In this document: positions 33,240 to 42,633 of the stretch, piece after piece | Position numbering within the stretch: the first letter of the stretch is position 1 | How the letters are laid out: each line of letters begins with the position of its first letter | Assembly: GCF_000622225.1 (NCBI RefSeq) | Contig: NZ_JHWD01000022.1 | Span: 1 to 59,550 of the forward strand | Origin: Roseomonas mucosa ATCC BAA-692 | GTDB taxonomy: Bacteria > Pseudomonadota > Alphaproteobacteria > Acetobacterales > Acetobacteraceae | Direction of reading: 5' to 3' | Length of the DNA: 59,550 bases | The notes under the pieces: model-generated | What the model was told of the DNA's origin: nothing | Database searches by the model: none | The model's input: only the letters and a program-made list of their open reading frames with translations | Translations under genes and position numbers: made by a program

Positions 33240-35321
33240 TCACGCCTCCTGCTTCCGCGCGATCAGCGTCCCGTCCGGCCCGGGCGCGCAGCGCCAGCCG
33301 GGGGCGATGAAGGCGGTGGTGTATTCCTCCTCGATCAGCGCCGGCCCTTCGACCGGGGCGGCGACCTGCTCGCGCTGGTGCACCGCGGCCTCCTGCCAGC
33401 GCCCGCCGAGGAAGATCCGCCGTGCCTCCGGCCTGCGATCGGCGCCCAGGCCGGGGCGGCGCATTGTCCCGGCGCGCGGCAGCAGGCCCGTGGCGGTCAG
33501 GCGCAGCGCCACCAGCTCCACCGGCGCCGCCGGATTGCTGTAGGAGAAGCGGCGCTCGTGCAGGCGGTGGAAGCCGGCCAGCAACGCCTCCAGCGCCGCC
33601 GCGTCCGGTGCGGCGTCGCCCGCGGGTGCCTCCCAGGGCACCACCAGCTCGAAGGCCTGGCCGCGATAGCGCAGGTCGGCCGAAAGGGCGAAGCGGCGCG
33701 CCTCCGCCGGCACGCCATCCGCGGCCAGCAGCGCGTCGCCCTGCTCCCGCAGGGCGGCGCAGCTTTCCGCGATGCGGGGCAGGTTCCCCGCCACGGCCGG
33801 CATCACCCGGCTGCGCGCCACGTCGTGCACGATGTTGGAATGCAGGATGCCGAAGGCGGAGAAGGTGCTGGCATCCGCCGGGAAGATCACCTCGCCGATG
33901 CCCAGCTCCTCGGCCACGGGGATGGCGTGCAGCCCGCCCGCGCCGCCGAAGGAGAGCAGGCTGAAGTCGCGCGGGTCGAGCCCCTTCTCGAAGAGGCTGA
34001 GCCGCGCCGCCGAGGCGAGCGCGTTGTTGACCACGGTCAGCACCCCTTCCGCCGCCGCATCCGTTTCCAGCCCCAGGGGCCGTGCCACCTTCGCGGCGAT
34101 GGCCTCGCGGGCGCCTTCCGTGTCCAGCGCCATGGCGCCGCCCAGGAAGAAACGCCCGTCCAGCCGCCCGAGGGCGATGTTCACATCCGTCACCGCCGGC
34201 TCGGTGCCGCCCCGGCGGTAGCAGACGGGACCAGGGAAGGAGCCCGCCGAGCGCGGCCCGACGGTGAGCCGCCCGCCGGAATCCACCGCCGCGAGGGAGC
34301 CGCCACCGGAGCCGATGGTGCGGATCTCGATCATCGGCAGGCGCACCGGCAGGCCGTCGATCTCGCCCTGGGTCATCAGCGTGACCTGGCCGCCCTGCAC
34401 CACGCAGATGTCGAAGGAGGTGCCGCCCATGTCGGCGCCGACGAGGTTCGGCCGGCCCAGCGCCTCGGCGGCGCGCATGGTGGCGAGCGCCCCGCCGCTG
34501 GGGCCGGACAGCAGCAGCCGCACCGGCTGCCGCGACGCCATCTCCGCCGAGCAGACGCCGCCATTGGACTGCACCAGCAGCAGCCGCGCCGCCAGCGCGC
34601 GTTCCGCCATGCGCTGCTGCAGCCGGGCGAGGTAGCGCCCCACCACCGGCATCAGCAGCGCGTTCAGCACGGTGGTCGAGCTGCGCTCGTATTCGCGGAT
34701 CTCCGGGCTCACCTCGGAGGACAGGCTGAGCGGCAGGTCCGGGAACTCGGCGCGGATGCGCCCGGCCAGCAGCTCCTCATGCGCCGCGTTGACATGGGCG
34801 TTGAGCAGGCAGATCGCCACCGCCTCGGGCCGCAGCGCGCGCAGCCGCTCCAGCACCGCCGAGACCGAGGCCCCGTCCAGCGCCGTCTCCACCCCGCCGT
34901 CGCCGCGCAGCCGCTCCGCCACGCCGAGGCGCCGGTCGCGCGGCACCAGCGGGGGCTCCACCTTCTGCTTCAGCCCGTAGATGTCGCGGCGGGTGTGGCG
35001 GCCGATCTCCAGCACGTCCTCGAAACCCGCCGTGGTCAGCAGCACGCCGCGCGCGAGGCGCCGCTCCAGCACCGCGTTGGTGGCGATGGTGGTGCCGTGC
35101 AGCAGCAGGCGGATGTCGGCGAGGGCGAAGCCGTAGCGCTCCGCCGCCGCCTCGATGCCCGTCATCAGCCCGATGGAGGGGTCCTCCGGCGTGGTCGGGG
35201 TCTTGAGGCTGTGCAGCCCGCCGGTCCGCTCGTCGAGGATCTGCAGGTCGGTGAAGGTGCCTCCGATATCGATGCCGATCCGGATATGGCGCTGGGAGGA
35301 CAAGGGAGGAATCCTGATCAC
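33240..35321 (-). CDS. hyuA: Hydantoinase/oxoprolinase A subunit
   Basis: A 693-residue protein with the hydantoinase A/ASKHA ATPase fold: IGIDIGGTFTD near the start, LLLHGTTIATNAVLER, GADMGGTSFDICVV, and SLLSFGGAGGLHAI. It is the ATP-using partner of HyuB in hydrolysis of cyclic amides or ureides. The start is GTG 35321, coupled to the livF stop (GTGA); a TTG at 35303 with AGGA upstream is an alternative that keeps the whole domain. Its location inside an ABC-importer operon implies that the imported compound is its substrate. Confidence 0.88.
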   Translation of the reverse strand: MIRIPPLSSQRHIRIGIDIGGTFTDLQILDERTGGLHSLKTPTTPEDPSIGLMTGIEAAAERYGFALADIRLLLHGTTIATNAVLERRLARGVLLTTAGFEDVLEIGRHTRRDIYGLKQKVEPPLVPRDRRLGVAERLRGDGGVETALDGASVSAVLERLRALRPEAVAICLLNAHVNAAHEELLAGRIRAEFPDLPLSLSSEVSPEIREYERSSTTVLNALLMPVVGRYLARLQQRMAERALAARLLLVQSNGGVCSAEMASRQPVRLLLSGPSGGALATMRAAEALGRPNLVGADMGGTSFDICVVQGGQVTLMTQGEIDGLPVRLPMIEIRTIGSGGGSLAAVDSGGRLTVGPRSAGSFPGPVCYRRGGTEPAVTDVNIALGRLDGRFFLGGAMALDTEGAREAIAAKVARPLGLETDAAAEGVLTVVNNALASAARLSLFEKGLDPRDFSLLSFGGAGGLHAIPVAEELGIGEVIFPADASTFSAFGILHSNIVHDVARSRVMPAVAGNLPRIAESCAALREQGDALLAADGVPAEARRFALSADLRYRGQAFELVVPWEAPAGDAAPDAAALEALLAGFHRLHERRFSYSNPAAPVELVALRLTATGLLPRAGTMRRPGLGADRRPEARRIFLGGRWQEAAVHQREQVAAPVEGPALIEEEYTTAFIAPGWRCAPGPDGTLIARKQEA

Positions 35322-36019
35322 ATGCCGAGATAGGCACGCCGCACATCGGCGTTGCCGGCGATCTCCGCGGCCGGGCCGGACATCACGACCCGGCCGGTCT
35401 GCAGCACATAGGCGCGGTCGGCGATGGCCAGCGCCTCGGCCAGCCGCTGCTCCACCAGCAGCACCGTGACGCCGAGGGCGCGGATGCGCGTGACCGCCGC
35501 CAGGATGTCGTCCACCAGCTTCGGCATGATGCCCTGGCTGGGCTCGTCGAGCATCAGCAGCTTCGGCTGGGTCAGCAGGGCGCGGCCGATGGCCAGCATC
35601 TGCTGCTCCCCGCCCGAGAGCGTGCCGGCGAGCTGCGGCAGGCGTTCCTTCAGCCGGGGAAAGAGCTCGAAGACCAGTTCCAGCGGCCTGAAGCGGTCCG
35701 GGTCGCCCTTGCGCGCATAGGCGCCGAGGCGGAGGTTGTCCTCCACCGAAAGGCGCGGAAAGAGCCGCCGCCCCTCGGGCACAAGGTTGACGCCGAGGCG
35801 CGCGATCCGGTGCGAGGGCATGCGGCGCAGGCTCTCGCCCTGGAAGGCGATCCGCCCCTCGGTCGCGACCTGGCCGGCGATGGCCTTCAGCAGCGTGCTC
35901 TTGCCCGCGCCATTGGCGCCGACCACCGCCACCACCTCGCCCTGGCCGACCTCCAGATCGACGCCCTGCAGGGCCTTGAGGCCCCGGTAGCTGGCGGAAA
36001 CGCCCTCAAGCCGCAGCAT
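35318..36019 (-). CDS. livF: Branched-chain-type ABC transporter ATPase LivF
   Basis: A 233-residue ATPase: Walker A GANGAGKST, signature LSGGEQQMLAIGRAL, Walker B LLMLDEPSQGI, and the LivF-typical end (YVLQTGRVVMSGPAAEI ... RRAYLGM). It energises import through LivH/LivM. It overlaps livG by 14 bp and its stop overlaps the hyuA start. Confidence 0.92.
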   Translation of the reverse strand: MLRLEGVSASYRGLKALQGVDLEVGQGEVVAVVGANGAGKSTLLKAIAGQVATEGRIAFQGESLRRMPSHRIARLGVNLVPEGRRLFPRLSVEDNLRLGAYARKGDPDRFRPLELVFELFPRLKERLPQLAGTLSGGEQQMLAIGRALLTQPKLLMLDEPSQGIMPKLVDDILAAVTRIRALGVTVLLVEQRLAEALAIADRAYVLQTGRVVMSGPAAEIAGNADVRRAYLGM

Positions 36020-36734
36020 AGCGGTCCCCCAGATAGGCGCGGATCATCTCCGGGTCGCGCACCACCTCCTGCGGCGAGCCGGTGAGCAGGACCTTGCCGA
36101 GATTCAGCACCACGGCACGGTCGATCAGCGGCAGCAGCACCTCCATCACATGCTCGACCATGATGATGGTGACGCCCTGGTCGCGCACCGCGCGGATGAG
36201 CTGCACGCCGGACTGTGCCTCGGAGGGTGTCAGCCCGGTCAGCATCTCGTCCAGCAGCAGGATGCGCGGCTTCGTCGCCAGGGCGCGCGCCACCTCCAGC
36301 CGCCGCTTCTCGGGCGGCGTCAGCGAGATGGCCGGCCGGTCCATGCGCCCGAGCAGCCCGGCGAAGTCCAGCACCTGCTCGGCCGCGGCCATCGCCTCCC
36401 GCGCGGTGCGGTGGCGGGTGAAGGCGCCCACCATCACGTTCTCCAGCACGGTCATGGAGTCGAAGGAGCGCACCACCTGGAAGGTGCGGGCGATGCCGCG
36501 CCGCGTGCATTCCACCGGCCCGAGGCCGGAGATGCGCTGCCCCTCCATGCGGATCTCGCCGGTATCGGGCGTGACCTCGCCGGAGATCGAGTTGAACAGC
36601 GAGGTCTTGCCCGCGCCGTTCGGCCCGATCAGGCCCAGGATCTCGCCGCGATGGACGTCGAAGGTGATGTCGCTGTTCGCCTGCACGCCGCCGAAGCGCT
36701 TGCTGACGTTGCGGACTTCAAGAAGCGCGGCCAT
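36006..36734 (-). CDS. livG: Branched-chain-type ABC transporter ATPase LivG
   Basis: A 242-residue ATPase: VSKRFGGVQANSDITFDV, Walker A GPNGAGKTS, RTFQVVRSFDSMTVLENVMVG, LTPPEKRRLEVARAL in place of the usual LSGGQ-type signature, Walker B ILLLDEMLTGL and the LivG C-terminus. The signature motif reads SLTPPEKRR, a clear deviation from LSYGxQRR. The ATG at 36734 has GGGAGG five bases upstream; a GTG two codons earlier is less likely. Confidence 0.9.
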   Translation of the reverse strand: MAALLEVRNVSKRFGGVQANSDITFDVHRGEILGLIGPNGAGKTSLFNSISGEVTPDTGEIRMEGQRISGLGPVECTRRGIARTFQVVRSFDSMTVLENVMVGAFTRHRTAREAMAAAEQVLDFAGLLGRMDRPAISLTPPEKRRLEVARALATKPRILLLDEMLTGLTPSEAQSGVQLIRAVRDQGVTIIMVEHVMEVLLPLIDRAVVLNLGKVLLTGSPQEVVRDPEMIRAYLGDRYAAA

Positions 36735-37752
36735 CGCCACCTCCCGCCTGGCTCCTGACGCCGAGCAGGCTGACCAGCCCCTGCGGCCGGGCCAGCGCCA
36801 CGATCATGATCAGCAGCCCGTAGATCATCAGGTCCACGCCGCTGCCGGAGCCACCCAGGTAGGAGCGCGAGAGTTCCGACACCGGGATCAGCACCGCCGC
36901 GCCGATCAGCGGCCCCCAGAGCGTGCCGACGCCGCCCAGCACCGCCGGCAGGGCGATCAGGATGGAGAAGGAGCCCGCGAGGATGCTGTCCGGGTCGATA
37001 TAGCCGACATACTGCGCGTAGATCGCGCCGCCGACGCCGGTGAGGAAGCCGCTGATCGCGGCCGCCGCCATCTTGGAGGGGAAGACCCGCACGGCGAGGC
37101 TGCGCGCCGCCGTCACGTCGTCCTTCACCGCGCGCCAGGAATAGCCCCAGCGCGAGCCCTCGATCACCCAGGCCACGATCCAGGTCAGGGCGGCGAAGCC
37201 CAGGGTGATGAAGTGCCAGGGCAGCTTGGAGATGCGGAACTGCAGGTTCAGCCAGGAATCCGGCCCCAGCGGCACATAGATGCCCATCGCGCCGCCGACC
37301 CAGTCCCAGTTCAGGAAGAGCAGGTAGCCGATCTCCCCCACCACCACGGTCGCGATGGCGTAGTAGTGGCCGGACAGGCGGAAGCAGGGCCAGCCGACCA
37401 GCAGGGCGCAGAGCCCGGCCACGATGCCCGCCGCCGCCATGCCGAGCACCGGCGGCACGCCCGCATGGACGAAGAGCATGGTGGAGACATAGCCGCCCAC
37501 GCCGAAATACAGCGCATGGCCCAGCGAGATCTGGCCGCAATAGCCGCCCAGGATGTTCCAGGCCTGGCTGAGCCCGGCATAGAGCAGGGTCAGGATGATC
37601 AGGTTCTGCGCATAGACGTCGGAGACGCCGAAGGGCAGCGCCGCGAGCAGGAGCAGGATCACCGCACCGACCAGGAGCTCGCGCCGCCGGCGGCGGGTGA
37701 TGGCGTTGGCGCGCGGCGGCGCGGCGGCGGCCTGTTGCAGGGTGGTGGACAT
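36718..37752 (-). CDS. livM: Branched-chain-type ABC permease LivM
   Basis: A 344-residue membrane protein with about ten hydrophobic segments and LivM motifs (LYAGLSQAWNILGGYCGQISLGHALYFG; GVGGAIYAQYVGYIDP; LPAVLGGVGTLWGPLIGA). It forms the inner-membrane channel with LivH. The ATG overlaps the livH stop by one base. Confidence 0.92.
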   Translation of the reverse strand: MSTTLQQAAAAPPRANAITRRRRRELLVGAVILLLLAALPFGVSDVYAQNLIILTLLYAGLSQAWNILGGYCGQISLGHALYFGVGGYVSTMLFVHAGVPPVLGMAAAGIVAGLCALLVGWPCFRLSGHYYAIATVVVGEIGYLLFLNWDWVGGAMGIYVPLGPDSWLNLQFRISKLPWHFITLGFAALTWIVAWVIEGSRWGYSWRAVKDDVTAARSLAVRVFPSKMAAAAISGFLTGVGGAIYAQYVGYIDPDSILAGSFSILIALPAVLGGVGTLWGPLIGAAVLIPVSELSRSYLGGSGSGVDLMIYGLLIMIVALARPQGLVSLLGVRSQAGGGDGRAS

Positions 37753-38627
37753 CACAGCTTCCCGAACAGGCCGCGCGGGCGGAAGGCCAGCACAAACATA
37801 TAGAGGGCGAACATCCCGATCTGCTTGACCGAGGGTTCCAGCACCAGGGCGGTGAGGGATTCCGCGAGGCCCACCAGCAGCCCGGCCACCAGCGCGCCCA
37901 GCAGGCTGCCGAAGCCGCCCAGCGCCACGGTGACGTAGGCGATGGTGGCGAAGTTCACGCCCACATTGGGCGAGACGTAGTAGAAGGTGGCCAGCATCGC
38001 GCCCGCCACGCCCACCGCCGCGGCGCCCATGCCCCAGCCGATGGCGAAGATGCGGTCGCGGTCGATGCCGATCAGCGCCACCGCGTCGCGGTCCTCGCGC
38101 GTCGCCTCCAGCGCCCGGCCGAACTCGGTGCGCGAGACGGCGAGCAGCGCGGCGAAGGCCAGCAGGCAGACCACCGAGGCCACGAGCTGCGGCAGCGGCA
38201 GGTAGATGCCGGCGAGGTTCACCGTGCGGTCGCTGACCCAGGTGCCGGTGAGGCTCTGGAACTCGCTGCCGAACAGGTACTGCGCCGCGCCGCGCAGGAA
38301 GATCGCCAGGCCGAAGGTCACGAAGATCTGCGACATGCCGCGGTTGAAGGTGACGGACAGAGCCCGCCCGATCAGCAGGCGGTAGATCGCCATGCCGAAG
38401 CCGAACAGCAGCAGCGCCACCAGCGGCAGCAGCAGGATCGGGTCGAGGCCGCTGTACTGGTAGAGGATCAGCGTCGCGAACATGGCGAGCATCAGCAGCT
38501 CCCCATGGGCGAAGTTCACCACGTCCATCAGCCCGAAGATCAGCGACAGCCCGGCCGCCACGAGGGCATAGATCATGCCCATCAGCAGGCCGCTCACCAC
38601 GGCCTGCGCGATCAGTTCAACGGTCAT
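37752..38627 (-). CDS. livH: Branched-chain-type ABC permease LivH
   Basis: A 291-residue membrane protein with eight or so hydrophobic segments and the LivH hallmarks GMIYALVAAGLSLIFGLMDVVNFAHGELLMLAMF and the EAA-like region REDRDAVALIGIDRDRIFAIGWGMGAA. It starts 12 bp after the binding-protein gene. It forms a heterodimeric channel with LivM. Confidence 0.92.
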   Translation of the reverse strand: MTVELIAQAVVSGLLMGMIYALVAAGLSLIFGLMDVVNFAHGELLMLAMFATLILYQYSGLDPILLLPLVALLLFGFGMAIYRLLIGRALSVTFNRGMSQIFVTFGLAIFLRGAAQYLFGSEFQSLTGTWVSDRTVNLAGIYLPLPQLVASVVCLLAFAALLAVSRTEFGRALEATREDRDAVALIGIDRDRIFAIGWGMGAAAVGVAGAMLATFYYVSPNVGVNFATIAYVTVALGGFGSLLGALVAGLLVGLAESLTALVLEPSVKQIGMFALYMFVLAFRPRGLFGKL

Positions 38628-38639
38628 CCCCTTCGGCGC

Positions 38640-39911
38640 TTACTGGCCGACGTTCCAGACCAGCGGCACCGAGGCCACGTCGGACGGCCAGACGGTCCGG
38701 TAGGAGCCCTTGGTCACCTGCTGGATCACCGGCGTGCCGAGCAGGTTGTTGCCTGCCTTGTCGAACTTCACGCCCTTCCAGGGCATGATGGTCTGGTCGC
38801 CGCCGATGTCGGTCGCCTGGAAGGCCTTCTGAAGGTCGGCCGCCCTGGTCGAGCCGGCGCGGTTGATCGCGTCCGCCGCCACCTGGAGCGCGGTGAACTC
38901 GCGCGCTGTGTTGTCGTTCAGGTCCTTGTTCTGCCTGGCCTTGTAGAGCGCGTTGATCTTCTCGATCGCCGGCCGGCTGCTGCCCGCGTCGATGGCGAAG
39001 GAGGAGCGGCTGAGCACGCCCTCGGCCATGGCGCCGACGCCGGCGAGGAAGGCCTGCTCCTGGAAGCCGGCCGCCTGGGCCATGATCGCCTTGGGCTTGT
39101 AGCCGATCTCGTTCATGGCGCGCAGGATCAGGATGGCGTCGCTGGTATAGGAGGAGGGCATCAGCACATCCGCGTCCGCCGCCTTGAGCCGCTGCGCCTC
39201 GGCGGCGAGGCTCGGCGAGTTGGCGCGGTACTTGATGTCGGCCAGGACCTTGATGCCCGCCTGCTCCGCCATCTTCCGCTGGATGGTGGCGCTGTCCGTG
39301 CCGAAGATGCTGTCCTCGTAGAAGAGCGAGATGGAGCCGACCTTGCGGCCGGTCTTCTCCCCCGTCTCCTTGAAGAAGTCGAACATGGCCTCGGTGAAGG
39401 TCACGTCGTTCGGCGAGGGCCGGAAGAACCATTGCAGCCCGCGCTGCGTCAGGCTGGGCGAGGAGTTGTCGGCGGAGACATAGGGGATCTGGTAGCGCTC
39501 GGTGACCTGGGAGATGGTCGCCGCCGTGGCGGAGGAGAAGCTGCCGATGATCAGCGCCACCTTCTCCTGCGTGATCAGGCGCTCGGCCTCGGCGCGGGCC
39601 TTCTGCGGGTCGTTCTGGTGGTCGGCGAAGACCAGGCGGAGCTTCGCGCCGCCCAGCTTCGGCAGGCCGCCGCCCTCGCCCAGCAGCATGGGCACGCGGT
39701 CGTGCTGGCCGTTGATGATCTCGGTGCCCACCTCCATCACCGCCTTGGCGTCCTGCCCGATCTGGGCGCTGTTGCCGGTCAGCGGATAGACGGCCCCGAT
39801 CACCACCTCCTCGGCGGCGTGGGCGCGGCGGATGTTCACGAGCGGGAGGCTGGCGGACCCCAGGGCGGCCCCCAGGGCGGAGGCACGGAGCGCGGCACGG
39901 CGAGTGAGCAT
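38640..39911 (-). CDS. Periplasmic substrate-binding protein, type-I (LivJ-like)
   Basis: A 423-residue periplasmic binding protein. The N-terminus MLTRRAALRASALGAALGSA has a twin-arginine and a hydrophobic core, ending in AHA-AEE, a signal peptide probably of Tat type. The mature part starts VVIGAVYPLTGNSAQIGQDAK, typical of the LivJ family, with INGQHDRVPML and ALIIGSFSSATAATISQV. It delivers the substrate to LivHMGF. The ATG at 39911 has AGAGGG upstream; the open frame to 40034 is not conserved. It is the first gene of the operon and divergent from lysR. Confidence 0.92.
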   Translation of the reverse strand: MLTRRAALRASALGAALGSASLPLVNIRRAHAAEEVVIGAVYPLTGNSAQIGQDAKAVMEVGTEIINGQHDRVPMLLGEGGGLPKLGGAKLRLVFADHQNDPQKARAEAERLITQEKVALIIGSFSSATAATISQVTERYQIPYVSADNSSPSLTQRGLQWFFRPSPNDVTFTEAMFDFFKETGEKTGRKVGSISLFYEDSIFGTDSATIQRKMAEQAGIKVLADIKYRANSPSLAAEAQRLKAADADVLMPSSYTSDAILILRAMNEIGYKPKAIMAQAAGFQEQAFLAGVGAMAEGVLSRSSFAIDAGSSRPAIEKINALYKARQNKDLNDNTAREFTALQVAADAINRAGSTRAADLQKAFQATDIGGDQTIMPWKGVKFDKAGNNLLGTPVIQQVTKGSYRTVWPSDVASVPLVWNVGQ

Positions 39912-40296
39912 GGACCCTCTCTGGCGATGGAACGGATGCGGCTCCGCCGGCACCGGCAGAGTTCGTCCGAGGCATGGACGGCTTGGCCGCCGGGAAGGCT
40001 CGCGGGGGCGCTGGCGGCCACCGGACGGGTCCAAAGCTCAGGACGGAAGGATCGGCGAGACGCATCCATTCTGTCCAATTGGCTTTCACAACCGGATGCC
40101 ATCAGCCAGGCTTATGAGAGAATGCCGAAATACCGGGCAGTTGCGCGGCGTCATCGCAAGGTCCTGGCGCACCGGAAGGCCGCTTCCGGCGCCGGGACCC
40201 CATATTCCGCATCGCCCGCCCGGCGCGCCGGATGGGCAAGGCGCCGGCGCATCCCGCATAGTCCCCTCCAGCCGGAGGTGGCCGCCAGCGAGGACC
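39912..40296. promoter_or_regulatory. Divergent promoter region, liv-hyu operon and lysR
   Basis: A 385-bp gap between the binding-protein gene and the lysR gene. It holds no supported gene. It must carry both promoters and the LysR sites; the AT-richer stretch at about 40070-40135 is the most likely place. I could not define an operator with confidence. Confidence 0.4.
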
Positions 40297-41202
40297 ATGA
40301 TCGACCTGCGAAGCCTGGAGATCTTCTACTGGGTCGCGACGCTGGAAAGCTTCGGCCGGGCGGCGGAGCGGCTCTACACCACGCAGCCCGCCGTTTCCCA
40401 GCGCGTGGCGGGGCTGGAGACGGAACTCGGCCACAGGCTCTTCGAGCGCTCCGGACGCTCGATCCACCTGACGCCCAAGGGGCGCCACCTGCTGGGCTAT
40501 GCCGAGCGCCTGCTGCGGCTGCACACGGAGATGGTGCAGACCATCGCCGCCGGGGAGCAGCTCGGCGGCGTGGTGCGCCTCGGCGTCGCCGAAACCATCG
40601 TGCAGACCTGGCTGTCGGACTTCATCGAGCAGGTGAACACGCGCCACCCGACCGTCACCTTCGAGATCGAGGTCGCCATCACCCCGGACCTCAAGCAGGC
40701 GCTGCTGCGGCAGGAGATGGACCTCGCCTTCGTGACCGGCCCGCTCTCGGAGCCGGAGCTCATGGACCTGGAGCTGATCTCCTACCCGATCCGCTTCCTG
40801 GCCGGCCGCCGCACGCGCTTCGAGGAGGAGCCGGTGCCGCCGGAGGCGCTGCGCCGGCACCCGCTCATCACCTTCCCCAAGAACACCGTCAACCACCGCG
40901 ACCTGCGCCAGGCCTTCCAGGCGCTGGGCCTGGGCGCGCCCCGCATCCATGCCAGCGCCTCGCTCGCCACCATGATCCGCATGGCGGTGGACGGCATCGG
41001 CATCGCCGCCATCCCCCCCGTGGTCGCGCAGAACGAGATCGCGCGCGGCGAGCTGCGCCTGATCGAGACACCGCTGCGCCTGCCGCTGGCCCGCTTCACC
41101 GCAAGCTACCGCCCGGCACCCGATGCCGTCCTGGTGCCCAAGCTGGCGGGGATCGCGGTCAGCGTGGCGCATGCCTATGCACAGCAGCACGGCTTCATCT
41201 GA
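40297..41202 (+). CDS. LysR-family transcriptional regulator
   Basis: A 301-residue LysR protein: N-terminal winged helix (LRSLEIFYWVATLESFGRAAERLYTTQPAVSQRVAGLE) and a C-terminal inducer-binding domain (GGVVRLGVAETIVQTWLSDFIEQV ... GIGIAAIPPVVAQNEIARGELR). The ATG at 40297 is preceded by AGGA. It is divergent from the seven-gene liv-hyu operon, so it most likely senses the imported compound and controls the operon, as LysR genes usually do for divergent neighbours. Confidence 0.9.
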   Translation: MIDLRSLEIFYWVATLESFGRAAERLYTTQPAVSQRVAGLETELGHRLFERSGRSIHLTPKGRHLLGYAERLLRLHTEMVQTIAAGEQLGGVVRLGVAETIVQTWLSDFIEQVNTRHPTVTFEIEVAITPDLKQALLRQEMDLAFVTGPLSEPELMDLELISYPIRFLAGRRTRFEEEPVPPEALRRHPLITFPKNTVNHRDLRQAFQALGLGAPRIHASASLATMIRMAVDGIGIAAIPPVVAQNEIARGELRLIETPLRLPLARFTASYRPAPDAVLVPKLAGIAVSVAHAYAQQHGFI

Positions 41203-41249
41203 AGGCGCCGCCGTTGCCGAGCGCCCCGCACCTGGGGGCCAGAGCAACG

Positions 41250-41266
41250 CCGGGCGTAGCGCCCGG
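41250..41266. terminator. Hairpin between convergent lysR and monooxygenase genes
   Basis: Perfect stem CCGGGCG, loop TAG, CGCCCGG, in the 73-bp gap between two convergent genes. There is no U tract, so termination is plausible but not certain. Confidence 0.35.
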
Positions 41267-41275
41267 GCGCCCGCG

Positions 41276-42622
41276 TCAGCGCGCGGGAACGACTGCCCCG
41301 CCGTAGCGGCTCGCCGGCACCGGCACACCCAGGTTCCCGCGCAGGGTGCGGGAGGCGTATTCCGTGCGGAACATCCCGCGCCGCTGCAGTTCCGGCACCA
41401 CCTGCGCCGCGAAATCCTCCAGCCCCACGGGCAGGGCGGCGGGGCAGATGTTGAAGCCGTCCGCCGCCTCGGCCTCCACCCAGGCCTCCATCTCGTCGGC
41501 GATCTGCTTCGCGGTGCCGATCAGGATGCGCGAGCCGAAGCCCGCCGCGATGGTGGTGTAGAGCTGCCGGATGGTGAGGTTGTCGCGGCGCGCCAGCTTC
41601 AGCAGGTTCTGCGCGATGCTGCGGACCTTGGGGTCGTTCGGCTCCGGCACCGGCCCGTCCAGCGAATGGGCGGAAAGGTCGCCCATCTGGCCGTAGAGAT
41701 AGGAAAGCCCCAGCTCCGGCGCGACCAGCGCGTTCAGCAGGTCGTACTTCTCGCGCGCCTCGGCCTCCGTCTCGCCGATGAAGGGGGTGATGCCGGGAAG
41801 GATCTTCATCCCCTCCGGGTCCCGCCCCTTGCGCGCGGCGCGCTCCTTGAGGTCGCGGTAGTAGCTGCGGCCGGTGTCGATCTCGTGCGGCACGGCATAG
41901 ATGACCTCGGCGCTCTCCGCCCCGATCTCCATGCCCGCCTCGGAGGCCCCGGCCTGGACCAGGACGGGACGCGCCTGCGGGCTGCGCGCCACGCTGAGCG
42001 GCCCCTTCACCTTGAAGTGCTTGCCCTGGTGGTTCAGCACATGCAGCTTCGCCGCGTCGAAGAAGATGCCGCTTTCCTTGTCGCGGACCAGCGCGTCGGC
42101 ATCCCAGGAATCCCAGAGCCCCTTCACCACCTCGACGAATTCGGCGGCGCGTTCGTAGCGCGTGCCGTAGTCCAGGTGCTGGTCGCGGTTGAAGTTCTGC
42201 GCCTCCGCATCCGACCAGGAGGTAACGATGTTCCATCCCGCGCGGCCGCCGCTGATCCGGTCCAGCGAGGCGTATTTCCGGGCGATGTGGTACGGTTCGT
42301 TGTAGGTGGTGGAGGCGGTGGCGACGAGGCCGATATGCGTGGTCATCGGCGCCAGGGCGGAGAGCAGGGTCAGCGGCTCCAGCTCCGCCGTCTGGGCGGA
42401 GCGGCAGAGCGAGCCCGGCGGCTCGTCCTTCGCGCGGATGCCGATGCCGTCGGCCAGGAAGACCATGTCGAACTTCGCCGCCTCGGCGAGCCGCGCGACG
42501 TTCAGGAAGTGGGAGAAGTCCGAGGCCCCGCCCGGATCGACCTGCGGATGGCGCCAGGCTGCGGCGTGATAGCCGAGATAGCGCATCGACAGGCCCATGC
42601 TGATCATCTTGCGGGCGGGCAT
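41276..42622 (-). CDS. LLM-class flavin monooxygenase, NtaA/SnaA/DszA family
   Basis: A 448-residue FMN-dependent monooxygenase. Family motifs include SHFLNVARLAEAAKFDMVFLAD, EPLTLLSALAPMTTHIGLVATASTTY, EPYHIARKYASLDRISGGRAGWNIVTS and NFNRDQHLDYGTRYERAAEF. This subfamily includes nitrilotriacetate and EDTA monooxygenases and sulfone/sulfonate oxygenases, which need a separate flavin reductase. None is encoded here. The ATG at 42622 follows the oppF-like gene by 11 bp and is the last gene of the importer operon, so its substrate is probably what the importer carries. Confidence 0.9.
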   Translation of the reverse strand: MPARKMISMGLSMRYLGYHAAAWRHPQVDPGGASDFSHFLNVARLAEAAKFDMVFLADGIGIRAKDEPPGSLCRSAQTAELEPLTLLSALAPMTTHIGLVATASTTYNEPYHIARKYASLDRISGGRAGWNIVTSWSDAEAQNFNRDQHLDYGTRYERAAEFVEVVKGLWDSWDADALVRDKESGIFFDAAKLHVLNHQGKHFKVKGPLSVARSPQARPVLVQAGASEAGMEIGAESAEVIYAVPHEIDTGRSYYRDLKERAARKGRDPEGMKILPGITPFIGETEAEAREKYDLLNALVAPELGLSYLYGQMGDLSAHSLDGPVPEPNDPKVRSIAQNLLKLARRDNLTIRQLYTTIAAGFGSRILIGTAKQIADEMEAWVEAEAADGFNICPAALPVGLEDFAAQVVPELQRRGMFRTEYASRTLRGNLGVPVPASRYGGAVVPAR

Positions 42623-42633
42623 GGCGGATCTCC

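Noticed and set aside
31480-33543. 687-codon plus-strand frame beginning in the small-RNA hairpin
   Set aside because: Antisense to hyuB, His/Arg/Gln-rich, no domain.
33378-35333. 651-codon plus-strand frame
   Set aside because: Antisense shadow of hyuA.
38505-41306. 933-codon plus-strand frame
   Set aside because: Antisense shadow of livH and the binding-protein gene that then runs out of frame through lysR. No family features.
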